A DNA stretch of 34,076 nt from DASPMP01 sp035626995 (GCA_035626995.1 DASPMP010000304.1:1-34076); one strand, 5' to 3'. Shown: positions 8,794 to 18,358, counted from the stretch's first letter. Numbers and translations: made by a program. Notes: generated from the letters alone by a model not told the origin.

Positions 8794-10416
8794 ATGTCTG
8801 CTTCCCGCCGCGAATTCGTGAAGTCTGCAGCGGCCGCTGCCGCGCTCACCGCGATTGGCCCGCACGCCAGCGCGCTCGCTGCCGTCCCGGAAATCCACGT
8901 CCCCACGCAACGCATGGAGGACGATTACGCCGCCCTCTGTCTCCGGGCGATCGAGGCTGCGCGAGCGGCCGGCGCCCAATACGCCGACGCTCGCATCGCG
9001 CGATACCGGTCGCAGGGGATCAACACCCGGGAGCGACGCGTCCAGGGGCTCAGTGACAATGAGACCGCCGGCATCGGGGTGCGAACCCTCGTGAACGGGG
9101 CGTGGGGATTCGCCGCGACCGCGGAGCTCACTACGGACGCCGTCGCCGCAGTCGCCCGCAGTGCCGTCGCGCAGGCGCGGGCGAACCGCGCTGCCCTCGC
9201 GCGCCCGGTGCAGCTTGCGCCCTACGGCGCCGCGCAGAAAGGCACATGGCGTTCGCCGATCAAAACCGATCCGTTCACGATCCCGATCGCTGACAAGGTC
9301 GCGGTACTGCTCGCCGCCAACGACGCGGCGATGAAAGTGCGGGGCGTGCGCTTCGCCAACTCCGGCGTCAACTTCCTCCGTGAGGAGAAGTGGTTCGCCA
9401 ACACGGAAGGGTCAGCGACCGAACAGGTCCTCTTCCGCTGTACCCCCGGGATGAACATCACCGCGGTCTCGGCCGACAATTCCGACTTCCAGACGCGCGC
9501 CGCCAACGAGATCGCGCCGCGCGGCCTGGGATACGAGCACTTCCTCGAATCGGATCTCGTCGGCAATGCGCCAAAATGGGCCGATGAAGCGGTGCAGAAG
9601 CTTTCGGCGAAACCGGTGGAAGTGGGACGGTATGACCTCATCCTCCATCCAACGCACCTGTGGCTCACGATTCATGAATCGATCGCGCATCCCACGGAGC
9701 TCGATCGGGCGCTTGGCTTCGAGGCCAACTACGCCGGCACGTCGTTCGTCGCGCCGCCTGAGAAATTTCTCGGGACGTACCAGTACGGATCGACGATGCT
9801 GAACATTCAGGCGGACCGCAGCCAGACCGGGTCGCTCTCGGCGTGTGGATGGGACGATGAAGGCGTCGCCCCGGAGGTGTACGACATCATCAAGGACGGC
9901 ATGTTCGTCGATTATCAGACGACGCGCGAGCAGGCGCCATACCTCGACTGGTACTACAAGAAGATCGGCAAGCCGACGCGCTCGCATGGCAACTCGTACG
10001 CGCAATACTGGTCGGACGTGCAGTTCCAGCGGATGCCCAACATCTCGCAATTGCCGGGCGAGCGGGATCTCACGTGGGAGGACCTGATCGCGGCGACCGA
10101 CCGCGGCATCGCGATCGTCGGCGACGGTTCATTCTCCATCGACCAGCAGCGGTACAACGCCCAGTTCGGCGGCCAGGTGTTCTACGAAGTCCGCGGCGGG
10201 AAGATCACCGGCATGCTCAAGGACGTCGCGTACCAGATGCGCACTCCGGAGTTCTGGAAGAGCATGGACATGATCGGCGGCCGCAGCAGCTACTTCCTCG
10301 GCGGCGCCAACGGCGACGGAAAGGGGCAGCCGGCTCAAAGCAATGCCGTCTCGCATGGATGCGTGCCGTCGCGTTTCCGCAACGTCAACGTCATCAACAC
10401 CGGGAGGTCAGCGTAA
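8794..10416 (+). CDS. tldD: Tat-exported TldD-like metallopeptidase (copy 1)
   Basis: This 540-residue protein belongs to the TldD half of the TldD/TldE (PmbA) protease. In E. coli the heterodimer degrades unfolded peptides and matures microcin B17 and CcdA. A twin-arginine signal (SRREFVK at 4-10, then an Ala-rich h-region to about 30) predicts export. The catalytic HExxxH is intact (H294, E295, H299, in TIHESIAH). Near the C-terminus, D508-G-K replaces the CGK that supplies the zinc-binding Cys in E. coli TldD, as I recall it. A Cys (C523) occurs a little further on, in SHGC. At 540 residues it is longer than E. coli TldD (about 480), mainly from the signal and an extended middle. The stop overlaps the TldE start (TAATG), so the pair is translationally coupled. 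Gene name by family only. Confidence 0.88.
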   Translation: MSASRREFVKSAAAAAALTAIGPHASALAAVPEIHVPTQRMEDDYAALCLRAIEAARAAGAQYADARIARYRSQGINTRERRVQGLSDNETAGIGVRTLVNGAWGFAATAELTTDAVAAVARSAVAQARANRAALARPVQLAPYGAAQKGTWRSPIKTDPFTIPIADKVAVLLAANDAAMKVRGVRFANSGVNFLREEKWFANTEGSATEQVLFRCTPGMNITAVSADNSDFQTRAANEIAPRGLGYEHFLESDLVGNAPKWADEAVQKLSAKPVEVGRYDLILHPTHLWLTIHESIAHPTELDRALGFEANYAGTSFVAPPEKFLGTYQYGSTMLNIQADRSQTGSLSACGWDDEGVAPEVYDIIKDGMFVDYQTTREQAPYLDWYYKKIGKPTRSHGNSYAQYWSDVQFQRMPNISQLPGERDLTWEDLIAATDRGIAIVGDGSFSIDQQRYNAQFGGQVFYEVRGGKITGMLKDVAYQMRTPEFWKSMDMIGGRSSYFLGGANGDGKGQPAQSNAVSHGCVPSRFRNVNVINTGRSA

Positions 10417-11846
10417 TGGCAAACCACGGCTCTCGGCCTTCGGCCCCCGGCGTGGACGGCCCACGCTCGCTGTTCGAACCGCCTCGCGTGGCGGCACCTG
10501 CGCTGCTCACCCGCGACGAAGCAGATGCAGTCACGAAGAAGGTGTTGTCTTTCGCGACCGCCGACGAAACACGCGTGACGATCGGCAGCTCGGCCTCCGG
10601 CAACATGCGCTTCGCGGTGAACCAGGTCTCCACATCCGGAGACAGCTTCGACACGACCATCACGGTGCGCAGCACCTTCGGGAAGCGCTCGGCCAGTTCG
10701 ACCACGAACAAGCGCGACGACGCGTCGCTCAAGTCGGTGGTGGAACGGGCAGAGGCGCTGGCCAAGCTCGCCCCCGAAGATCCGGAGGCCATGCCGGAGC
10801 TTGGGCCGCAGAACTATGCGACCTCCAGCGCGGCGTGGAGCGACGCGACTGCCGCGCTCGATGCCGCGAAGCGCGCGAACGCGGTGAACGCCATCACCTC
10901 GGTCGCGAAAGCGGAAAACCTCGTCTCGACCGGATTTCTCGACGTCAACGTTGGCGCCTTTTCCATCGGCAACAACAAGGGAATGTTCGCATACCACCGG
11001 CAGACGGCGGTCGCGCTGACGACAACCGTCCGCACGCCGGATGGGACAGGGTCGGGCTGGGCGGGTGCGACGGCGAATGACTTCACGACGATCGATGCGG
11101 CCGCCCTTGGGCGACGCGCCGCCGACAAAGCGAAGCGCTCCACAAACTCCGTCGCGATCGAGCCGGGACGTTACACGGTGGTGCTCGAACCTACCGCCGT
11201 CGCGAACATGGTGCAGCTGATCGGTGGCTCGTTGAACGCGCGCGCTGCCGACGAAGGACGGAGCTTTTTCTCGAAGCCTGGCGGTGGCACGAAGATCGGG
11301 ATGAAGGTCGTGGATGAACGCGTCACGCTCATCTCCGATCCGAACGATCCCGAAACCCCGGGCGCGCCATTCAGCTTCGACGGACAACCGATGGGACGTC
11401 GCGTCTGGATCGAGAACGGTGTGCTCAAGACACTGGCATACGACCGCTACTGGGCGCAGCGCCAGGGTGTGCCGCCGAATGGGGGCGCCGGGGGCGGGCT
11501 GATGATGTCCGGCGGTGATGCGACGATCGAACAGATGATCGCCAGCACCGAGCGCGGCATCCTCTGCACGCGGTTCTGGTACATCCGTGGTGTGGACCAG
11601 CGCACCATCCTGTTCACGGGGCTCACGCGCGACGGCACCTTCCTGATCGAGAATGGCAAGGTGACGCGCGCGATCAAGAACATGCGGTGGAACGAGTCCC
11701 CGATCTTCATGCTCAATAATCTCGAGATGATGGGACGCCCCGTGCGCGTGAGCTCCAGCGAGAGTGGCAGTGCGGGGCAGGCCGTGGTCGTTCCGCCGAT
11801 CAAGGCGCGCGACTTCAACTTCACGAGCGCGAGCGACGCGGTATAA
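10416..11846 (+). CDS. TldE/PmbA-like partner protein (copy 1)
   Basis: This 476-residue member of the PmbA/TldE family is the non-catalytic partner of TldD; no HExxxH is present. The ATG overlaps the TldD stop and is preceded by GGGAGG (10402-10407) at 8-nt spacing, which fixes the start. The body shows the family features ITVRSTFGKRSAS, RTPDGTGSGWAG and the C-terminal KARDFNFTSASDAV shared with the two other TldE copies here. It has no signal peptide although its partner has a Tat signal. It also has an N-terminal extension of about 25 residues relative to the other two copies, and that extension contains phased GCNCTCG-type heptamers (10429-10449), as if a repeat had inserted just after the start codon. 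Likely partner: the TldD encoded immediately upstream. Confidence 0.87.
   Translation: MANHGSRPSAPGVDGPRSLFEPPRVAAPALLTRDEADAVTKKVLSFATADETRVTIGSSASGNMRFAVNQVSTSGDSFDTTITVRSTFGKRSASSTTNKRDDASLKSVVERAEALAKLAPEDPEAMPELGPQNYATSSAAWSDATAALDAAKRANAVNAITSVAKAENLVSTGFLDVNVGAFSIGNNKGMFAYHRQTAVALTTTVRTPDGTGSGWAGATANDFTTIDAAALGRRAADKAKRSTNSVAIEPGRYTVVLEPTAVANMVQLIGGSLNARAADEGRSFFSKPGGGTKIGMKVVDERVTLISDPNDPETPGAPFSFDGQPMGRRVWIENGVLKTLAYDRYWAQRQGVPPNGGAGGGLMMSGGDATIEQMIASTERGILCTRFWYIRGVDQRTILFTGLTRDGTFLIENGKVTRAIKNMRWNESPIFMLNNLEMMGRPVRVSSSESGSAGQAVVVPPIKARDFNFTSASDAV
10429..10449 (+). repeat. Phased heptamer repeat, 3 units (GCNCTCG family)
   Basis: Three consecutive 7-base units, GCTCTCG, GCCTTCG and GCCCCCG, sit inside codons 5-12 of the first tldE-like gene. 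They encode part of an N-terminal extension absent from the other two copies. The same unit recurs at 14986-15020, 17650-17677, 17767-17794 (inverted) and 18199-18226. Confidence 0.55.
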
Positions 11847-11862
11847 CTAGCGGCGTCGTCGT

Positions 11863-11895
11863 GGACAGGCCGTTCCGGTGCGGGACGGCCTGTCC
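11863..11895. terminator. Strong hairpin after TldE copy 1
   Basis: GGACAGGCCGTTCC (11863-11876) pairs with GGGACGGCCTGTCC (11882-11895). This is a 14-bp stem with a single G-T wobble around a 5-nt loop, 16 bases after the TldE stop. It is the most stable hairpin in this 168-bp gap. No T-run follows, so termination may be incomplete or factor-assisted. A processing site that separates the two tandem tldD-tldE operons is also possible. Confidence 0.6.
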
Positions 11896-11966
11896 GCGAC
11901 GCGACACGCCCGTGAAACGGTGCGGCGATCCATCGCATGGCGAGAATCCAAATCGTCTCGCCCAGT

Positions 11967-11990
11967 GTCCAACCACGAGATACATTGGAC
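11967..11990. promoter_or_regulatory. Small inverted repeat in the TldD copy 2 leader
   Basis: GTCCAA (11967-11972) and TTGGAC (11985-11990) form 6-bp arms around 12 bases, 24 bases before the chosen GTG start. The spacer contains GAGATAC, which could be a poor -10 element, but no matching -35 is visible. This is only a candidate operator or promoter in the gap between the two TldD/TldE operons. Confidence 0.2.
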
Positions 11991-12014
11991 GCTCTCCCCC
12001 ACCCGGGTGTCGAC

Positions 12015-13646
12015 GTGACAGACAGACGCGATTTTCTCAAGACCGCCGGCGGACTCGCCGCCGCCACCCTCGTCACCGCCGCGATTCCACGCGCGGCACA
12101 CGGACTTTTCGTTCCGCCGCTCAGCCATTCCGGCCCGCTGCCGGAAATGGATGCGGTGGTAAAGGATCTGCTGCTCGAGGCGATCAACGCCGCGAAGATC
12201 GCCGGCGCCTCATTCGCGGACGCGCGCATCAGTCGCTTCCAGCAGAACTTCGTCGTCACCCGGGAGCAGCAGATCCAGAATGTGGTCGACACCGAAACGT
12301 TCGGCTGCGGCGTCCGCTGTCTCGTGGATGGCACCTGGGGTTTCGCCGCCACGCAGAAGATGACGAAGCAAGGTGTCGCGGACGCGGCACGAAATGCGGT
12401 GGCCATTGCGAAGGCCAACCGCGTCGCCCGCGACCGGGCCATCACCCTCGTCCCGACCGACGCGCACCCGAATGCCAGCTGGAAGTCGGATTTCACCATC
12501 GATCCGTGGACGATTTCCGTCGAGGAGAAGGCCGATCTGCTGCTCAGGGCAAATGCGGAGGCGATGAAGGCGCCGAACGTGAAATTCGTCTTCAGCGCGC
12601 TCTTCTTCGTGCGCGACGAGCGGAACTACGCGTCGACCGACGGCTCCGTCATCAATCAGCTCGCGATCAAGAGCTGGCCGCTGCTCCAGGCAACCGCGGT
12701 GTCGGCGGATCGCAGCGACTTCCAGAATCGCGGCAACATGATCGCGCCGATGGGACGCGGATGGGAATACATCATCGCGTCCGACCTGCCCGCGAAGGCG
12801 CGACAGGCGGGCGAGGAAGCCAGCCAAAAGCTCAGCGCCAAGCCGGTGGACGTCGGCCGCTACGATCTGGTCCTCGACCCGGGTAATATGTGGCTCACGA
12901 TTCACGAGTCGATCGGGCACGCAACGGAGCTCGATCGTGCGCTCGGATATGAAGCCAACTACGCAGGGACCAGCTTCCTCGCGCCGCCAGAGAAAATGCT
13001 CGGCAGCTTCAAGTACGGGCCGGAGATCATGAACATCCGCGCGGACCGCTCTCAGGCTGGCGCGCTGTCAACGATTGGCTTCGACGACGACGGGGTGCGT
13101 CCCGAGGATTTCATGCTGGTGCGCCAGGGACAGCTGCGCGACTACCAGACCACGCGCGAACAGGCAGGCATGCTGCAGTGGTGGTACGACCGGAACAACA
13201 TGCCCACCAAGTCGCACGGGTGCTGCTATGCGCAAGGGTGGAACAATGTCCAGTTCCAGCGTATGCCGAACGTCTCGCTCATGCCGGGCGAGCAGAATCA
13301 CGGCTGGAACGACCTGATTGCGGCCACGGATCGCGGCATAGCCATCGTCGGCGATGGTTCATTCTCCATCGACCAGCAACGGTTCAATGGCCAGTTCGGC
13401 GGCCAGGTCTTTTATGAGATCAAGGGTGGCAAAATCGTTGGAATGCTGAAGGACGTGGCGTACCAGATCCGCACGCCGGATTTCTGGAATTCGCTCGACA
13501 TGCTCGGCGGCCAGGCATCGTACGAGCTGGGGGGCTCCTTCTTCGACGGCAAGGGACAACCCAGCCAAAGCAATTCGGTGAGCCACGGCTCGCCGCCAGC
13601 CCGTTTCCGCAACGTCAACGTGATCAATACCGGGAGGAAGGCATGA
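12015..13646 (+). CDS. tldD: Tat-exported TldD-like metallopeptidase (copy 2)
   Basis: This second TldD-family protein is 543 residues long from the chosen GTG. That start places the twin-arginine motif DRRDFLK at residues 3-9, as expected of a Tat signal. An upstream in-frame ATG at 11937 would add 26 residues with no coding character and no RBS. The zinc motif HExxxH is complete (H297, E298, H302, in TIHESIGH). As in copies 1 and 3, DGKGQ (D511) stands where E. coli TldD has its CGK zinc ligand. Unlike them, the following conserved SHGC reads SHGS (S526), so this copy lacks that Cys. The overall similarity and tandem position point to duplication of a TldD-TldE unit. It overlaps the next gene by ATGA. 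Predicted role: extracytoplasmic peptidase acting with its TldE partner. Confidence 0.87.
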   Translation: MTDRRDFLKTAGGLAAATLVTAAIPRAAHGLFVPPLSHSGPLPEMDAVVKDLLLEAINAAKIAGASFADARISRFQQNFVVTREQQIQNVVDTETFGCGVRCLVDGTWGFAATQKMTKQGVADAARNAVAIAKANRVARDRAITLVPTDAHPNASWKSDFTIDPWTISVEEKADLLLRANAEAMKAPNVKFVFSALFFVRDERNYASTDGSVINQLAIKSWPLLQATAVSADRSDFQNRGNMIAPMGRGWEYIIASDLPAKARQAGEEASQKLSAKPVDVGRYDLVLDPGNMWLTIHESIGHATELDRALGYEANYAGTSFLAPPEKMLGSFKYGPEIMNIRADRSQAGALSTIGFDDDGVRPEDFMLVRQGQLRDYQTTREQAGMLQWWYDRNNMPTKSHGCCYAQGWNNVQFQRMPNVSLMPGEQNHGWNDLIAATDRGIAIVGDGSFSIDQQRFNGQFGGQVFYEIKGGKIVGMLKDVAYQIRTPDFWNSLDMLGGQASYELGGSFFDGKGQPSQSNSVSHGSPPARFRNVNVINTGRKA

Positions 13647-14983
13647 GCGCGCCCATGTCTCGCGCCGACGCGCAGAACATCATCGAGCGCGCCATCAGGA
13701 TGTCCAAGGCGGACTCGGTGGAAGTCAGCCTGAATTCCAACATCACTGGCAACACCCGATTTGCAGCGAACCAGCTGACGACGTCGGGAATCATCGAAGG
13801 CAGCAACTTCGCCGTGCAGAGCCATTTCGGGCCGAAGCACGCCGTGGTGGTCACCGACGACCTCTCTGACGCTTCGATTCGTCGGGCGATCGAGCAGTCC
13901 GAGCGCCTCGCGAAGCTCGCGCCAGATGATCCAGAGGCGATGCCACCATTGCCGCCGCAGCAGTACACCACCGTTGATGCGTTTCATGAGGCGACGGCCA
14001 ATGCTACGCCAGCCGACCGTGCGCGCGCGGCGCTCACCGCGCTCGAGCCGAGTCGGAAGGCGGGAAATATCGTCGCATCGGGATTCATCGTGACGGGCTC
14101 GAATGCGAACGCTTACGGCAACAAGCAGGGACTCTTCGCGTATTTCCCGAGCACCGTTTCGAACTACACCCTGACCGTGCGCACCTCCGATGGGACAGGG
14201 TCCGGCTGGGCGGCCGCGGACAACCAGGATTGGTCGAAGCTCGACTACCGCTCGGTGAGCACACGCGCCATCGACAAGGCGCAGAAGTCCGCCAACGCGG
14301 TTGCCATCGAGCCGGGCCGCTACACCGTCATTCTCGAGCCGCAGGCAGTGGGTGATCTCGTGCAGCTCATGATCGGGTACATCGATGCGCGTTCCGCCGA
14401 CGAAGGCCGCAGTCCGTTCGTGAAGGCCGAGGGCGGGAACAAGATCGGCGAGCGCATCGTGGATCCGCGCGTCACCATTCTTTCCGATCCTGCCGATCCG
14501 CAGCTCGGCGGACAACCGTTCGATGGGGAAGGGCTGCCGCTGGGGCGCCAGGTCTGGGTCGAGAATGGCGTGCTCAAGCAGCTCTACTATTCGCGCTTCT
14601 GGGCGAAGAAGCAGGGGAAGTCCGCGACGGGATTTCCAACGACGGTGAAAATGCTCGGCGGACCGACGACCACCGAGCAGATGATTGCCTCCACGCCGCG
14701 CGGCCTGCTCATTACTCGGCTGTGGTATCTCCGCGAAGTCGATCCGCGCACCGCGCTCTACACCGGCCTCACCCGGGACGGCGTCTTCCTCATCGAGGAC
14801 GGCAACATCAAGAATGCCGTGCGCAACTTCCGCTTCAACGAATCGCCGATTTTCATGCTCAACAATCTCGAGGCGATCGGACCAGCGGTGCGGCTCGCGG
14901 GCACCGAGGGCGGCGGCAATGTCGTCATGCCGGTGGTCAAGGCGCGCGACTTCAACTTCACGAGCCTCAGCGACGCGGTGTGA
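13643..14983 (+). CDS. TldE/PmbA-like partner protein (copy 2)
   Basis: This 446-residue PmbA/TldE-type subunit starts at an ATG inside the TldD stop (ATGA). GGGAGG lies 5-10 bases upstream, so the start is well supported. Family blocks include GNTRFAANQLTTSG near the N-terminus, RTSDGTGSGW in the middle and KARDFNFTSLSDAV at the C-terminus. No HExxxH and no signal peptide are present, as expected of the non-catalytic partner. It is the shortest of the three TldE copies and has no N-terminal extension, which makes the insertion in copy 1 easier to see. The stop is followed within 3 bases by a heptamer repeat, and the MoxR operon begins 84 bases later on the same strand. Confidence 0.87.
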   Translation: MSAPMSRADAQNIIERAIRMSKADSVEVSLNSNITGNTRFAANQLTTSGIIEGSNFAVQSHFGPKHAVVVTDDLSDASIRRAIEQSERLAKLAPDDPEAMPPLPPQQYTTVDAFHEATANATPADRARAALTALEPSRKAGNIVASGFIVTGSNANAYGNKQGLFAYFPSTVSNYTLTVRTSDGTGSGWAAADNQDWSKLDYRSVSTRAIDKAQKSANAVAIEPGRYTVILEPQAVGDLVQLMIGYIDARSADEGRSPFVKAEGGNKIGERIVDPRVTILSDPADPQLGGQPFDGEGLPLGRQVWVENGVLKQLYYSRFWAKKQGKSATGFPTTVKMLGGPTTTEQMIASTPRGLLITRLWYLREVDPRTALYTGLTRDGVFLIEDGNIKNAVRNFRFNESPIFMLNNLEAIGPAVRLAGTEGGGNVVMPVVKARDFNFTSLSDAV

Positions 14984-14985
14984 GG

Positions 14986-15020
14986 GCGCTCGGCTCTTGG
15001 CCCTCGGTCCAGCGTCCTCG
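14986..15020 (+). repeat. Phased heptamer repeat, 5 units (GCNCTCG family)
   Basis: Five consecutive 7-base units read GCGCTCG, GCTCTTG, GCCCTCG, GTCCAGC and GTCCTCG. They fill much of the 84-bp gap between TldE copy 2 and the MoxR gene. The same phased unit occurs inside TldE copy 1 and inside the BatA-like gene downstream. No open frame uses it here, which argues that it is a DNA-level repeat rather than a protein repeat. Confidence 0.6.
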
Positions 15021-15067
15021 CCTTGTCCGGCGTAGAGATAGATTGAGCCCATGAGGGAGAGGCGATA

Positions 15068-16102
<1,035 letters not shown>

Positions 16103-16103
16103 G

Positions 16104-17012
16104 ATGCTGCGGTCGGGCGGGGGCGAGGGACCCCTGGTGCAGTACGCCGGGCTGCTCGACGCGCTGACGGGTCTGACCTGGCCGTCAGCCTCGCGCGCGC
16201 GGGCAGGCGATCCCGGGGCGCATCGATCGACGCGGCTGGGCCGATCGCCGGAATTCACAGAGTATCGCGCATATCGCCCGGGTGATGACCTGCGACGCCT
16301 GGACTGGAAGCTCTACGGCCGCACCGACCGCCCGTTCCTGCGAATCGCCAATGATCACGCGGCGCTTCGTACCGCGATCGTCGTCGACGCAAGCGCGTCC
16401 ATGCGGTTCCCGGTGGACGGCTATGGCAAGTGGGAGCACGCATGCGCCATCGCGCTCGGCCTCACCGCGATTGCAATCGCGGAAGGCGATGCAGCGGGCG
16501 TCGTCGTTGCCGGCGCGAATGGCGATCGCACGATTCCTCCGCGTCGACGGCGGGACGTGCTCATCGATCTCGCCGACATGTTCGCCGCCGTCACGCCAGC
16601 GGGAAGCGCTTCGATCGCGGATACCCTGATACGGGCCGCGGCACAGCCGCGGCTCGTGGTCATCAGCGATTTTCTCGGCAGCGCCGAGCGTGCGATCCCG
16701 GCACTGCGTGTGGCAGCGGCCTCGGGGTCCGAGATCTTCGCCGTCCACGTCGCCGCAGAGGCTGAGCTGGATCCTCCTGCCAGGACCTTCATCGCGGATG
16801 ATCCAGAGGAGCCGGGGATGCAGCGACCGTTGAGTGCCGACAACCGCGACGCGTACCTCGCGGCATTCGCGGAATGGCGGTCCACGATCGCCAGTGCGCT
16901 TCATGGCATGAACGCCAGCTATGTCCTGACGTCGACGGCAGAGCCGGTGCGCGACGCGGTGCGCCGTGTTGTCGCCGGACACGCTGCAATGCCTGGAGAC
17001 ACAGGATCATGA
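16104..17012 (+). CDS. DUF58 (vWA-like) protein
   Basis: This 302-residue DUF58 protein carries the family signature EFTEYRAYRPGDDLRRLDW (about 50-68). Further on, a vWA-like metal site DASAS (D95, S97, S99) follows the strand TAIVV. DUF58 proteins are almost always encoded next to MoxR ATPases and are thought to be their partners. No membrane segment is evident, whereas many DUF58 proteins have two N-terminal ones, so this is a short cytoplasmic form. The gene begins one base after the MoxR stop and overlaps the next gene by ATGA, which indicates strong translational coupling. Biochemical function is unknown. Confidence 0.9.
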   Translation: MLRSGGGEGPLVQYAGLLDALTGLTWPSASRARAGDPGAHRSTRLGRSPEFTEYRAYRPGDDLRRLDWKLYGRTDRPFLRIANDHAALRTAIVVDASASMRFPVDGYGKWEHACAIALGLTAIAIAEGDAAGVVVAGANGDRTIPPRRRRDVLIDLADMFAAVTPAGSASIADTLIRAAAQPRLVVISDFLGSAERAIPALRVAAASGSEIFAVHVAAEAELDPPARTFIADDPEEPGMQRPLSADNRDAYLAAFAEWRSTIASALHGMNASYVLTSTAEPVRDAVRRVVAGHAAMPGDTGS

Positions 17013-18358
17013 GCTTTGCGGCTCCGCTGTGGCTCGCGGTTGCTGGCATGGTCGCCGCTGGACTGGTCATCGCACACCTGATCTCGACGAGCGTTCCGCA
17101 GCGCGATCCATTCCCTACCGCCCGGTTCGTTCCGCAGGGCGCGCCCCTGACGGTGCTCAGAACACAGCGGCTCACGGACGTCGTACTGCTGCTCCTGCGC
17201 CTTCTCGCCATCGCGATGCTGGGGCTCGCCCTGGCTGGAGCGCAGGTATCGCGCGACGCGCCCACGCGAGTTGTGCTGGCCGATGTCTCCCGTGCCGTGG
17301 CCTCAGCATCGGAGGTCAGCGATAGCGTTCGAGCACTCGGGGACGTGCCCATGCTGTTCGCCTACGATTCAGTGGCGCACCGCGTCGACATCGATTCCCT
17401 GACGCAGCTGGCAACGCGCGAGTCAGTGACGTCGAAGGCTTCGCTATCAGCAGCGCTCGTGGCCGCGCATCGCTCGTTGTCCGCGATCACCGAGGGACGG
17501 ACCGAAACGGAATTGGTCATCGTGTCGCCGCTCGCGCGCGAACAAGTCGACTCTGCGACCGCCAGCCTGGTCGCCCTGTGGGAAGGGCCGGTGCGTGTCG
17601 TGCGCGTCGCTGCGGCCGGCTCCCGCAGCATGGACACTGCGGGTGACGAGCCCTCGGCCCTCGGCCTTCGGCCTGCGGCCGTTGAAATTCGTGCGGTGGG
17701 AGACGATCCCGTCGGGGCGACGCTCGGCAGTGCTGTCGCACGCACGGATGCCCCGGAAGCGACCGCCGAGCGCCGAGAGCCGAGCGCCGAGGGCTCACAG
17801 CGGAGAGCCGCAGCACGCATCGTGCGAACTGAACCAACCTCCGCAGACTCGGCCTGGGCACGACGCGGTGGTACTCTCGTATTGTGGCCCGCGAACATCG
17901 CGGACAGCCATCTTGAACGACGCGCGACCAGCGACACTGCCCGGGGCATCGCGGCGGAGTCTGATGTCGTCATCGGCGATTTTGCGCGCACGCATGAACC
18001 GCGCGCGGGCGCGATGATGGTAGCGTGGCTCGACGGGTCGGCCGCGGCCACGGAAGCGGCGCTGGGAGCCGGTTGCATCCGGGATGTCGCAATTCCGGTC
18101 GACCCGGTGGGAGATGTGGCATTGCGCCAGAACTTCCGGGCGATCGTTCGCCGTCTCGTCCAGCCGTGCGGAGGAGAACGGGATTTCACAGCGCTGAGCG
18201 ACTCGGCACTCGGACTTCCGCGCTCGGCGAGCAGCCTGGCATCCCCCGCGATGACCGGTCGGGCGATCGTCAGCCGGGAGTTTCTCTGGTTCGCACTTGC
18301 CGCCGTCGGTTTCCTTGTTGCAGAGCATGTCGTGCGACGTCGGAGAGTCACCGTATGA
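17009..18358 (+). CDS. BatA-like membrane protein
   Basis: This 449-residue protein has a BatA/aerotolerance-type N-terminal domain with two membrane segments (about 5-25 and about 53-77) and a third TM at the extreme C-terminus (about 424-442), followed by basic residues. Between them lies an extracytoplasmic region. The vWA metal motif seems degenerate: the strand VVLADVSRAV has D and S but lacks the DxSxS pattern. Residues about 214-263 (17648-17796) are a low-complexity insert made of phased heptamers in inverted orientation. This looks like a repeat element carried in frame rather than a domain. The ATG overlaps the DUF58 stop, and its own stop overlaps the next start. It probably docks the MoxR/DUF58 complex at the membrane (inference from context). 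Confidence 0.82.
   Translation: MSFAAPLWLAVAGMVAAGLVIAHLISTSVPQRDPFPTARFVPQGAPLTVLRTQRLTDVVLLLLRLLAIAMLGLALAGAQVSRDAPTRVVLADVSRAVASASEVSDSVRALGDVPMLFAYDSVAHRVDIDSLTQLATRESVTSKASLSAALVAAHRSLSAITEGRTETELVIVSPLAREQVDSATASLVALWEGPVRVVRVAAAGSRSMDTAGDEPSALGLRPAAVEIRAVGDDPVGATLGSAVARTDAPEATAERREPSAEGSQRRAAARIVRTEPTSADSAWARRGGTLVLWPANIADSHLERRATSDTARGIAAESDVVIGDFARTHEPRAGAMMVAWLDGSAAATEAALGAGCIRDVAIPVDPVGDVALRQNFRAIVRRLVQPCGGERDFTALSDSALGLPRSASSLASPAMTGRAIVSREFLWFALAAVGFLVAEHVVRRRRVTV
17648..17796. repeat. 149-bp module bounded by inverted heptamer arrays
   Basis: The left end begins GAGCCCTCGGC and continues as four units (GCCCTCG, GCCCTCG, GCCTTCG, GCCTGCG; 17650-17677). The right end is the reverse complement of the same kind of array (17767-17794) and also ends in GAGCCCTCGGC on the opposite strand, giving imperfect terminal inverted repeats of roughly 30 bases around about 80 bases. 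The whole module lies in frame within the BatA-like gene and resembles a small REP/MITE-like insertion. No transposase is nearby. Confidence 0.55.
18199..18226 (+). repeat. Degenerate heptamer array
   Basis: Four phased 7-base units read CGACTCG, GCACTCG, GACTTCC and GCGCTCG. Two match the GCNCTCG consensus exactly and two are degenerate. The array lies within the C-terminal part of the BatA-like gene. It could be chance in this G+C-rich sequence; its phase and its proximity to the other arrays make it worth recording. Confidence 0.3.

Noticed and set aside
11937..12014. Upstream ATG start for TldD copy 2
   Set aside because: It would place the twin-arginine motif about 30 residues from the start; the GTG at 12015 gives a normal Tat signal. 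Neither has a strong RBS, so some doubt remains.
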